The translations under genes were made by a program, and so were the position numbers. The notes below the pieces were generated by a model. The model had not been told where the DNA came from, did no database searches, and saw only the letters and a program-made list of their open reading frames with translations. From contig JARKOC010000517.1 of assembly GCA_029975915.1 (NCBI GenBank), positions 1 through 11,191 on the forward strand: DNA of 11,191 nt, read 5' to 3'. The stretch comes from Bryobacteraceae bacterium (GTDB lineage Bacteria; Acidobacteriota; Terriglobia; Bryobacterales; Bryobacteraceae). This document shows, piece by piece, positions 5,216-11,191 of the stretch; the stretch's first letter is position 1; each line of letters starts with the position of its first letter.

Positions 5216-8200
5216 TCAGGTAGGGGCAGACGCGCACACCCGGATCCCCTTGTAGCCGTACCTGAGGTCGGGAACGTTCCTGCTCCGGTTGGCACCGCGG
5301 GCACTCCTGCGATTGCCGTTCCAGGAGCCGCCCCGCAGCACGCGACCATCCGTTCCATCCAGATCATTGAAGGGGATCATTGCTTCGAGGCCGTCTTTGT
5401 ACTTCCAGCCCCACTTCGTCGCGCACCATTCCCACACGTTGCCGCTCATGTCGCGCAGGCCGTAGGGGGCATTTTCGATGACATAAATCCCGACCGCGCT
5501 TGTCCGACCAATTCGAGGCTCCTCCGACGTGTTGGCCTTAGTTGGGTCGAACTCATCCCCCCACGGATAGCCCCGTCCGTCCGTGCCCCGCGCCGCCTTC
5601 TCCCATTCGGCCTCGTTCGGCAGCCGGACTTCACACCCCACCTTCTCCGTCAGCCACTTACAGAACGCCACCGCCTCGTACCATGTCACCCCCACCACCG
5701 GATGGTTGGAGATGTGCCAGCGTGGGTCGTTCCAGTAGGCTTCCGGCTGGCGCTTCTCGCCGCGCCAGTTGAGTCCGTCTGCCGTCCAGTACCGATCCAC
5801 GGCGTAACCGCCTCCAGGATCGTCCACGAAGGCCGCATACTGGGCAACCGTCACCGGGTAGCGGGCGATCCAGTAGGTAGGCAGTGTGAATTCTCGCTGC
5901 GGGAGTTCGTCGTCATACGCCTGCGAGTCCTTTTCCTTGTCGCTGCCCATCAGGAACGGCCCGGCCGGGATTTCCACCCAGTAGGCGCGGTCCTCGCCCG
6001 GCCCGCCGCGAGGCAACCCAATCCCTGGGCGCTCGTCCGCTCCAAGCCGTCCCAACACCCTATAGGCCGCCGCCCGGCCGCGCGGGTCTGGCTCGGTGGC
6101 CCGGCTGTTGGCCCCGGCAATCAGGGCCGCCCGCGTCTCTTCCTCCACGTCATCCAGGGTCAGCCCGGCTCCGTTGCGCTCGATGACATCCCATGCTACG
6201 TCTGGACTGTATGCCGCCAGCCAGCGGGCCGCCTGGTTGGCTCCCCGCGCCCCGCCCAGGAACTCGCCCAGGATGACCAGCGTCTCGCGCCACTGACCGG
6301 CATCCCACCAGACCTCCGGGAAGAACCCGGCCGCCCGCCGGTGATTTGGCCGGTCGGGATTGCCCATCGCCGCGCTGAGGATACGGACGGCGTAGTATTC
6401 CTGGAACAACTGGTGCGCGAACCTGAAGCCTTCCCCAAGCGACATGAGGATGCCCGCCCCCGTGGCCGCGCCGAGCAGCGCCTGGGCATCCGGCGTGTCG
6501 ATGGCGACCAGGGCGTCGGCGTTGCCGATCACCGTCACGCCGCGCTCCTGCAGTGCGCTGGCCACAGCCACGAGTGCCTGCTCGATCGCCTCATACGCCG
6601 GGAACACGCCTCCGACGCCCAGGACACGCTCCCGCTCACTGCGCAGCATGTCGGCCGTCACGTGCTCGAACAGGGTATGCCGGCTGCCCTGCAGCGCCTT
6701 CGCCCCACGCGAGGCATAGGTCCGGCACAGCAGGTCGGCTGTGAACGGATTGCAGCACAGCGCCATTAGCCGCCGCCGGTCCGCCTGCATGGTGGCCCAG
6801 GCCCGTCTCTCTTTCACCCACAGTTCGATGGGCCAATCAGTCTTCGGCTCCCAGAAACGGTCTTCGAGACTGCGCTCGCAGACCATGTTCCAGAACGTCA
6901 GCAGTTCCTCCGAGCCGCGCATCTCCTTCCACAGCTTCTCCCCGGCTTCAACCCCGAGCCGCTTGGTCACCAACTCGCAGATAGCGGGCGGCTCCAGGTC
7001 GCGCAGGATCACCTGCTCCAGCCCCCGGCCGTCCTCGCCCAGATCGTTCAGGTGGCTGCCGTAGTCACGCAGCCGGCAGGAAACGATGAAACGCCCTGTC
7101 GTGCTCAGGTAGGTTTTGACCTCTGGCAGCAGGCTGCGCGGCGCTTGATCCTTGTTCAGTTTCAGGGCTGGCCCGGTCTGCGGCATCTCGTTCAGGGCGT
7201 CGCACAGCACCACCAGCCGGTCCTCGCGACGGAGCTGTTCCGCGTAAGGCCCAAGCAGGATCGTCCGCTCCCAGGTTTCCGGATCGAGATCGTCCATGCA
7301 GTCCCGCACGAACTCCGGGAACTGCCGGGGCGCTTTGGCCCGCCCCATGCCATTGAATTCGTTCAGGTAGACCAGTACCGGAACGGGCAGCGTCTTGCGG
7401 GCTTCCTCACTGGCATCCAGCCATCGCTCGGCATAGTCCAGGGTCAGCCGCCACAGCATCCAGGTCTTGCCGCTGCCCGGCTCGCCGACCAGCACCGCAC
7501 GCTTCAGTTCAAGCAGACGCTCCCGGACGTCCTTGACGAGTTCCTTCCGGTCAGGCCCTTCGGCCAGTTCTTCGGGCCTGTCGGAGCCAGCGCTCACCGG
7601 CCGGACATGATCGGCGTGAACGGTCGTGGTGGCCTGATCCCACCATGCATCTTGCGCCCGCCCACGATGGCGGCGGTGGCGGCGTTCCGGCTGCAATAGC
7701 TGAGCGTGCCCGCCAATGGTGACGAACTTGTCCGCCATGCGGCGATAGATGTCGTCGGTCAGCCAGTCCAGGTACTCAGGCACCCGCTTCGACAGGTTCT
7801 CCGGATCGATCTTCCAGTTGCGCAGCGCCTCCAGGAACGCGCCGGCTGTTGCATAGCGGTTCTCCGGAAGCTTGGCGGTAGCCCTGGCCAGGATATGCAG
7901 GACTTCGGATGGAATCCGCGAATCCTCAGGAAGCGCATCCGAACAGTGGGCGACTTTGAGATCATCGTCATTGCCCTCCGCATACTGGAACGGCCGGTGG
8001 CCGGTCAGCAGCTCGTAGGCCAGGATGCCCAGGGCGTAGATGTCCACCCGATGATCGAGCTTCTCTCTATTCCACTGCTCGGGGGCCATGTAACGCCCGG
8101 TCCCGGCTGGCGGCTCGCTGGGGCCAGTCCAACCGTCCCCGCGCTCCGGGCTGATCGCCAGCCCGAAATCGCCCAGGTACAGCCGCTCATCGTCATCCAT

Positions 8201-9238
8201 CCGGCCGAGCAGCATGTTCTCGGGTTTCACGTCGCGGTGAGCCGAAATGCCGTGGCTGTGGGCATGGTCGAGCGCCCCCGCCACCTGCTCCAGCCAGACC
8301 AGGGCCTCGTCGAGCGAGTAGACCTTGCCGGGAATGCCCTCCTTGGGGAGGTTCCCGATCCGGTCGCGCAGGCTTCCACCGGGGACATACTGCATCACCA
8401 CGTAGAGCTGCCCGGCATAGCGTCCCCAGGTATGCACCTTGACGATATGGTCGTGCTCCAGGCGGGCTGTGGTGCCGATCTCCTTCTCGAACCGGGAGCG
8501 CTTTTCGGATTCATCCTTCGCTTCCAGCTTCAGCGCTTTGATGGCCACCTGGCGCGGTGGGCCGTCCGGGAAGGCCTGTTCCGCCAGCCAGACCGTGCCG
8601 TTGCCGCCTTCGCCCAGCGCTTTCACCAGGGTGTAGCGCTCGCCGCCCTTGTCGATCACCGCGCCGACTTCCCAGGCCTCCGCGGCGGATGGGACTGATT
8701 CCCGCAGCGGGAGGGGACGCTCAAACGGTGTGTGCTTGTACTCAGCCTCCTGCCATGTCGGGACCGGCCGTCGAGCTTGGGACATCAGGGGATCGGCCCA
8801 GGCGGTGAAAGGTCGGTTCCAGTACGCTGCTGGGAAAGTCACCTTGAAGCGCAGCACGATGTGTTGAGCATCGGTCGGCACGCGAAGCGCAGCCAGGTTC
8901 AGCTGGAACGGGTATTCAGTCCGCCCTCCGCTAACGATCTCGGGTAGGACTTCGAAGGCAGGCCGGCTCCATTCCTCCGTAGCTCCCAGGTTGGCCAGAA
9001 AATCGATGCCCAGGCTGACGTTCCTGGTCTGGACATCACCCCATGAAGCAAGAAGCGGTTCAATACGAGGGGGTTCTGGGGGAGTGGGATCAAACCGCAG
9101 ACGTACCTCCAGCATGGCCGTAGCACGCTTGCGAGCCAGCACAATCTGACCTTTGTCTGCCACAAGCTCAAGCATCAGCTGAAGACCGGAATGGTCTTCC
9201 AGTTCCTTCCAGGCCAGTTGGATGAGACTATCGCCCAC
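5216..9238 (-). CDS. Ser/Thr kinase - NACHT NTPase - FGE/C-lectin-fold fusion protein
   Basis: A 1340-residue multidomain signalling protein, counted from GTG 9238. Residues 1-170 are an unrecognised domain. Residues ~200-465 are a Hanks-type kinase: glycine loop LGEGGNGTV 208-216, Lys234, HRDVKPEN from 334, DFG 357-359, MAPEQ near 385. A basic linker (ERRHRRHRGR) follows. The NACHT/STAND ATPase has Walker A GEPGSGKT 585-592, Walker B VVLCDALNE near Asp680, sensor-like FIVSCRLRDYG, and the helical FRFAHQLFQEYYAV that often closes NACHT modules. Residues ~1086-1334 are an FGE-sulfatase (SUMF1-like) domain: WVEIPAGPFLMGS, VGVTWYEAVAFCKW, RLPNEAEWEKAARG, DMSGNVWEWC, RVLRGGSWN. The catalytic cysteines of true formylglycine enzymes are absent from the SARGANRSRN stretch, so it probably binds a ligand. 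NACHT-kinase-FGE fusions are known as candidate conflict sensors; this role is inferred. GTG 9238 has GGAGG seven bases upstream and sits ~33 bases after a predicted transcript start. ATG 9262 (1348 residues) is the weaker alternative. Confidence 0.9.
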   Translation of the reverse strand: MGDSLIQLAWKELEDHSGLQLMLELVADKGQIVLARKRATAMLEVRLRFDPTPPEPPRIEPLLASWGDVQTRNVSLGIDFLANLGATEEWSRPAFEVLPEIVSGGRTEYPFQLNLAALRVPTDAQHIVLRFKVTFPAAYWNRPFTAWADPLMSQARRPVPTWQEAEYKHTPFERPLPLRESVPSAAEAWEVGAVIDKGGERYTLVKALGEGGNGTVWLAEQAFPDGPPRQVAIKALKLEAKDESEKRSRFEKEIGTTARLEHDHIVKVHTWGRYAGQLYVVMQYVPGGSLRDRIGNLPKEGIPGKVYSLDEALVWLEQVAGALDHAHSHGISAHRDVKPENMLLGRMDDDERLYLGDFGLAISPERGDGWTGPSEPPAGTGRYMAPEQWNREKLDHRVDIYALGILAYELLTGHRPFQYAEGNDDDLKVAHCSDALPEDSRIPSEVLHILARATAKLPENRYATAGAFLEALRNWKIDPENLSKRVPEYLDWLTDDIYRRMADKFVTIGGHAQLLQPERRHRRHRGRAQDAWWDQATTTVHADHVRPVSAGSDRPEELAEGPDRKELVKDVRERLLELKRAVLVGEPGSGKTWMLWRLTLDYAERWLDASEEARKTLPVPVLVYLNEFNGMGRAKAPRQFPEFVRDCMDDLDPETWERTILLGPYAEQLRREDRLVVLCDALNEMPQTGPALKLNKDQAPRSLLPEVKTYLSTTGRFIVSCRLRDYGSHLNDLGEDGRGLEQVILRDLEPPAICELVTKRLGVEAGEKLWKEMRGSEELLTFWNMVCERSLEDRFWEPKTDWPIELWVKERRAWATMQADRRRLMALCCNPFTADLLCRTYASRGAKALQGSRHTLFEHVTADMLRSERERVLGVGGVFPAYEAIEQALVAVASALQERGVTVIGNADALVAIDTPDAQALLGAATGAGILMSLGEGFRFAHQLFQEYYAVRILSAAMGNPDRPNHRRAAGFFPEVWWDAGQWRETLVILGEFLGGARGANQAARWLAAYSPDVAWDVIERNGAGLTLDDVEEETRAALIAGANSRATEPDPRGRAAAYRVLGRLGADERPGIGLPRGGPGEDRAYWVEIPAGPFLMGSDKEKDSQAYDDELPQREFTLPTYWIARYPVTVAQYAAFVDDPGGGYAVDRYWTADGLNWRGEKRQPEAYWNDPRWHISNHPVVGVTWYEAVAFCKWLTEKVGCEVRLPNEAEWEKAARGTDGRGYPWGDEFDPTKANTSEEPRIGRTSAVGIYVIENAPYGLRDMSGNVWEWCATKWGWKYKDGLEAMIPFNDLDGTDGRVLRGGSWNGNRRSARGANRSRNVPDLRYGYKGIRVCASAPT
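5237..5341 (-). other. Candidate DGR variable region at the giant gene's 3' end
   Basis: Codons for RVLRGGSWN to GIRV form the C-terminal ligand face of a C-type-lectin fold, the standard site of DGR diversification. Thirteen codons lie where family members often have Asn: AAC, GGC, AAT, AGT, GGT, AAC, AGC, AAC, GTT, CTC, TAC, GGC, TAC. Every one ends in C or T, as expected if AAC/AAT template codons were altered at their two adenines. Residues between them (Arg, Ala, Pro, Asp) stay conserved. A GC hairpin follows at 5166-5190. No template repeat or reverse transcriptase is in the window, so this is inference. Confidence 0.45.
5888..5908 (-). repeat. Palindromic repeat, copy 5, inside the giant gene
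   Basis: On the coding strand, GAACTCCCGCAGCGAGAATTC with core at 5892-5904, encoding ELPQREF at the start of the FGE domain. Similar residues (ELPQ-basic-x-V/F) are common at this point of FGE proteins, so this copy may be partly explained by protein sequence. Confidence 0.6.
8697..8716 (+). repeat. Palindromic repeat, copy 6, inside the giant gene
   Basis: GATTCCCGCAGCGGGA with core TCCCGCAGCGGGA at 8700-8712. On the coding strand it encodes PLRES in the linker between the N-terminal domain and the kinase. A linker is where an in-frame insertion would be tolerated. Confidence 0.75.
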
Positions 9239-9277
9239 GGATCCCCCTCCGTGCTGCAGCATGGCACACCTGAGATG

Positions 9278-9305
9278 AGTATAAGACAGGTCGCGCTAAG
9301 CACAA
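9278..9305 (-). promoter_or_regulatory. Promoter of the kinase-NACHT-FGE gene
   Basis: On the minus strand TATACT (9283-9278) lies 16 bases from TTGTGC (9305-9300). Transcription would begin near 9271, giving a ~33-base leader to GTG 9238 that contains its ribosome site. This supports GTG 9238 over ATG 9262, which would leave only about nine bases of leader. Confidence 0.45.
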
Positions 9306-9353
9306 AACAAGCCCGAAAGATTCCAATTCGGTTACTAAATCGGAAGTCTGCTC

Positions 9354-9372
9354 AGCACGTCTGTGCTATACT
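9354..9372 (+). promoter_or_regulatory. Recombinase promoter with overlapping dyad
   Basis: TGCTATACT (9364-9372) is a strong extended -10. The dyad AGCAC-GTCT-GTGCT (9354-9367) overlaps it, so a bound regulator would block polymerase. No clear -35 is present, as is usual with extended -10 promoters. The region is shared with the divergent promoter at 9278-9305. The same arrangement occurs at 1524-1542. Confidence 0.5.
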
Positions 9373-9388
9373 CAGAGTAGGCAAAACG

Positions 9389-9413
9389 GAGAGGCGGAGT
9401 GAGGCCGCCTCTC
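9389..9413 (+). promoter_or_regulatory. Hairpin in the recombinase leader
   Basis: GAGAGGCGG (9389-9397) pairs perfectly with CCGCCTCTC (9405-9413) around a 7-base loop. It begins about ten bases after the predicted transcript start and has no T tract. It would protect or attenuate the transcript rather than clearly terminate it. Confidence 0.5.
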
Positions 9414-9455
9414 TCGATTCCAGGCCGAGATTGAGTGTGTGGTTGGGGGTGTGCA

Positions 9456-10481
9456 GTGTCCGATTCAGATGTCGTTCTGTACAGAACCGTGTCCGCTGCC
9501 GAGGTGGCCATCGCGGCCGACACCGCCGCCTCCCGCCGCGTCTTCACCGACTACGCCGCCCGGCGTGCCCCCCACACCCGCCGTCGCCAGCATGCCGACC
9601 TGGCTGCCTTTGCCACCTTCCTTGAGACCGTCGGCATCCAGATCTCGGCCAGCGCCCTCCAGTCCAACCCCGAGGCCTGGCGTTCCCTCACCTGGGGCCT
9701 GGTCGAAGGCTTCACCCGCTGGTCGCTCCTGCAGGGTTATGCCGTCTCCACGGTCAATGTCCGCCTGAGCACCATCAAACGCTACGCCTCCCTGGCCTTC
9801 AAGGCCGGCGTGCTCGACGAGACCGCCACCGCCCTGATCCGCCAGGTCCAGTCCTACTCCCACCGTGAGAGCCTGCGCATCGACGAGCAGCGCGAAGCGG
9901 AAGAGCTGCCGACGCGAGTCGGCGAGAAGAAGGCCGTCCCGGTGCGCATCACCCCGGAGCTGGCCCAGTCCCTGAAGCAGCAGCCGGACACACCCCAGGG
10001 CCGGCGGGATGCGCTGCTCATGGCCCTGCTGCTCGATCATGGGCTGCGGGTCGGAGAGGTGGCGCGGCTCCAGGTGGAGGATGTCGACCTGGAGAACGGC
10101 CTGCTGCGCTTCTACCGCCCCAAGGTCGACCGCGTCCAGACGCATGTCTTGAGTCCGGATGCGCTGGTCGCTGTGCAGGTCTGGTTCGCAGGCGATGCGC
10201 CGGAGTCAGGGCCGCTGCTGCGGGCCAGCCTGCGGACGGGGGAGCTGACCACGCCGGGCATCAGCGAGCGGGCCATCACCGGGCGTGTACGAGTGCTGGG
10301 CGAGGTGCTTGGCATCGAAGGGCTGAGCGCCCACGACTGCCGGCACTACTGGGCCACGGCCGCGGCCCGGCAGGGGGTGGATGCCTTCCGGCTGCAGGAG
10401 GCTGGCGGCTGGAAGTCACTGGCCATGCCACGCCGCTACATCGAGGCGGCTGAGGTGGCCAATCAGGGGTGGCGGTGGTAG
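9456..10481 (+). CDS. Tyrosine recombinase/integrase (XerC/D type)
   Basis: A 341-residue site-specific recombinase, of usual length for the family. It would resolve replicon dimers, integrate or excise the element. Counted from GTG 9456, the N-terminal SAM-like core-binding domain covers roughly residues 30-120 (FTDYAARRAPHTRRR to RLSTIKRYASLAF). The catalytic domain follows: Arg198 in DHGLRVGEVARL, Lys223 in RPKVDR, His293 and Arg296 in LSAHDCRHYW, Trp319 in AGGWKS where many relatives have His (both are accepted), and the nucleophile Tyr328 in PRRYIEA. All catalytic positions are present. GTG 9456 has a GGGGGTG ribosome site upstream; GTG 9435 is in frame but weaker. It is transcribed divergently from the giant gene behind a dyad-controlled extended -10. 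A palindromic repeat begins three bases after its stop. Confidence 0.9.
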   Translation: MSDSDVVLYRTVSAAEVAIAADTAASRRVFTDYAARRAPHTRRRQHADLAAFATFLETVGIQISASALQSNPEAWRSLTWGLVEGFTRWSLLQGYAVSTVNVRLSTIKRYASLAFKAGVLDETATALIRQVQSYSHRESLRIDEQREAEELPTRVGEKKAVPVRITPELAQSLKQQPDTPQGRRDALLMALLLDHGLRVGEVARLQVEDVDLENGLLRFYRPKVDRVQTHVLSPDALVAVQVWFAGDAPESGPLLRASLRTGELTTPGISERAITGRVRVLGEVLGIEGLSAHDCRHYWATAAARQGVDAFRLQEAGGWKSLAMPRRYIEAAEVANQGWRW

Positions 10482-10484
10482 AGC

Positions 10485-10501
10485 AGTCCCGCGGCGGGAC
10501 T
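10485..10501 (+). repeat. Palindromic repeat, copy 7 (perfect 17-base palindrome)
   Basis: AGTCCCGC-G-GCGGGACT: perfect 8-base arms around one central G, starting three bases after the recombinase stop codon. It could act as the end hairpin of that transcript. Copy 8, with the same outer AGT/ACT, lies 540 bases away at 11025-11041. Confidence 0.85.
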
Positions 10502-10604
10502 CCATTCCAGGTGCCAGGCAATTCTGATGCAGGGCGTCGATGCCCCTGTCGCCGTGCGTTCTGATCCATTCATCATGGTGTGAAATCCAAAGGAGGGAAA
10601 GTCA

Positions 10605-10850
10605 ATGCCAGAAGATATCTGGGATGACGACATGTTTCTGTTAGCCGGGGCTGAGGGAGAGGTTGATGGTGAGGAGGAGGCAGAGGAGGATGTCTACTAC
10701 GCCCGGCCCCGGCTCACTGCGGAAGAGGCCGCCGCCGATATGCGGAAGTGGAACATGATCTTCAGCCTCATTGGACTTTCCATCGTCGGCTGCCTGATCG
10801 TGGCATTCTGTGCCTGGGTCGTGGCGATGTGTGGGGGATGCTTGGGCTAA
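10605..10850 (+). CDS. Small acidic single-pass membrane protein, function unknown
   Basis: An 81-residue protein with an excellent ribosome site: AAAGGAGGG seven bases before ATG 10605. The first ~30 residues are strongly acidic (WDDDM, GEVDGEEEAEEDV). A short charged helix, TAEEAAADMRKW, leads into one membrane helix at about 51-74 (MIFSLIGLSIVGCLIVAFCA), ending in a Cys/Gly-rich tail, MCGGCLG. There is no signal peptidase site, so it is probably anchored with the acidic part in the cytoplasm. I do not recognise the family. It follows the recombinase by 123 bases and lies between palindromic repeat copies 7 and 8. Its ribosome site and codon use argue for a real gene. It may be a membrane effector or accessory protein of the element, but the sequence does not show this. 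Confidence 0.75.
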   Translation: MPEDIWDDDMFLLAGAEGEVDGEEEAEEDVYYARPRLTAEEAAADMRKWNMIFSLIGLSIVGCLIVAFCAWVVAMCGGCLG

Positions 10851-10882
10851 CGCGTGTCGGCTAGGCTACGTTGGTCGGGTAT

Positions 10883-10921
10883 GGGAGTCCAGCCTAATGG
10901 CTAGTCGAGGCGAGGACTCCC
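10883..10921. other. Nested hairpins downstream of the membrane protein gene
   Basis: GGGAGTCC (10883-10890) pairs with GGACTCCC (10914-10921) and encloses a small stem, AGCC-TAAT-GGCT (10891-10902). No T tract follows. It may end the 10605-10850 transcript or be a structured RNA; it does not resemble a tRNA. Confidence 0.45.
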
Positions 10922-10953
10922 GCCCTGGCTTTCATTCGTGAATGCCCACTGGG

Positions 10954-10970
10954 TGTAAAGTCATTTTACA
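10954..10970. promoter_or_regulatory. Dyad TGTAAA-N5-TTTACA
   Basis: A perfect 6-base inverted repeat with a 5-base spacer, flanked by GGGT and ACCC that extend the symmetry. Just upstream, CATTC-GT-GAATG (10933-10944) is another short dyad. This could be a regulator site or a weak terminator between the converging genes. Confidence 0.35.
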
Positions 10971-11024
10971 GATTGACCCGCTCCCACGCAGAAGTATTCA
11001 ATATAAAGGAAGGAGGGGTGAGGA

Positions 11025-11041
11025 AGTCCCGCGGCGAGACT
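11025..11041 (+). repeat. Palindromic repeat, copy 8
   Basis: AGTCCCGCGGCGAGACT with core at 11027-11039. Its last bases overlap the TAG stop codon (11042-11040) of the minus-strand gene at the right edge, so it abuts a gene end as copy 7 does. Confidence 0.85.
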
Positions 11042-11191
11042 ACTTGTCGCCTTGCAGACCGTGGATGACTGGCACGTACCCGGCTGCCAGGGCGTTCACG
11101 ATGGACCTCGGCGTCAGGACGACCACCAATCCACTGGTTAGCCTGCGGATCGGGTTGACGTACCCACCTGGTGACCACTCGCACAGCTCGT
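11040..11191 (-). CDS. Partial small protein, C-terminal part (runs off right edge)
   Basis: A minus-strand frame enters from the right edge and ends at TAG 11042-11040, giving 49 residues that start ELCEWSPGGYVNPIRRL and close with GYVPVIHGLQGDK. Codon third positions are mostly G or C. The alternation LVVVLTPRSIVNALAAGYVPVIH looks like strand-helix-strand, which makes it more convincing than the overlapping frame that is open from 11184 to 10966. I do not recognise the family. It could be the end of the gene that starts at 105, if the window is a circular molecule cut inside this gene; the frames join only with one additional base. Otherwise it is an unrelated gene cut by the window edge. 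Confidence 0.6.
   Translation of the reverse strand, partial: ELCEWSPGGYVNPIRRLTSGLVVVLTPRSIVNALAAGYVPVIHGLQGDK

Noticed and set aside
5072..6769. Long plus-strand open frame of 565 codons
   Set aside because: It is antisense to the FGE and NACHT parts of the giant gene, rich in Arg/Pro/His, with no motif. It is a GC-driven shadow.
7052..8698. Two long plus-strand open frames opposite the NACHT and kinase domains
   Set aside because: The minus strand encodes intact kinase and NACHT motifs over the same bases; the plus frames have no recognisable product.
9465..10145. Minus-strand frame of 226 codons opposite the recombinase
   Set aside because: Gly/Leu/Gln-rich shadow; all catalytic residues of the recombinase are on the plus strand.
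10860..10930. Possible tRNA-like fold
   Set aside because: No T-arm GTTCGAATCC-like motif, no anticodon arm and no acceptor pairing; only simple hairpins.
10966..11184. Minus-strand frame of 72 codons at the right edge
   Set aside because: An overlapping frame ending at 11040 has better codon use and a more protein-like sequence; this frame also reads through a palindromic repeat and a dyad.
1..11191. CRISPR array
   Set aside because: The palindromic repeats are 13-20 bases, widely and irregularly spaced, and partly in genes; this is not an array.

Overview
The window most resembles an accessory replicon or integrated element of a filamentous-type Chloroflexota. That assignment is an inference from three things: moderately high GC, the mix of GTG and ATG starts behind AGGAGG-like ribosome sites, and a very large kinase/NACHT/formylglycine-enzyme-fold fusion of the kind seen in Chloroflexota and cyanobacteria. 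No rRNA, tRNA or CRISPR array is visible.

Layout. Positions 1-105 hold the 5' part of a minus-strand gene. Positions ~200-1560 are a long non-coding region with short repeats, one perfect DnaA-box 9-mer, an orphan intrinsic terminator (1274-1311) and, from about 1420, a cluster of dyads. A promoter at 1563-1591 points into the replication module. That module is a small ORF (1713-1859), a RepA-type hexameric-helicase ATPase (2221-3654), a strong intergenic hairpin, and a CHC2/TOPRIM primase (3804-4841). A 370-base gap with two near-identical GC-rich hairpins separates the primase from the convergent giant gene (5216-9238, minus). Its product runs in the order N-terminal unknown domain, Ser/Thr kinase, NACHT NTPase, FGE/C-type-lectin-fold domain. 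A divergent promoter region (9239-9455) then leads to a tyrosine recombinase (9456-10481). After it come a small acidic single-pass membrane protein (10605-10850), a structured non-coding stretch, and the 3' end of a minus-strand gene (11040-11191).

How it fits together. RepA, primase and a tyrosine recombinase form a replication and maintenance (or integration) module of a plasmid or integrative element. The kinase-NACHT-FGE protein is the likely cargo: a STAND-type, signal-dependent sensor of the class proposed to act in biological conflict. Its last ~35 codons look like the variable region of a diversity-generating retroelement (DGR): 13 candidate variable codons all end in C or T, and a perfect GC hairpin lies just downstream. 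No reverse transcriptase or template repeat lies in the window.

Unifying signals. A near-palindromic 13-mer, TCCCGCRGCGRGA, occurs eight times (one copy with a single-base insertion), including two copies inside the giant gene. A dyad AGCAC-N4-GTGCT overlaps extended -10 elements both upstream of the replication genes and at the recombinase promoter. The two window ends hold the start and the end of minus-strand genes that could be one ~85-residue protein if the molecule is circular, but the frames join only if one base is missing at the junction.
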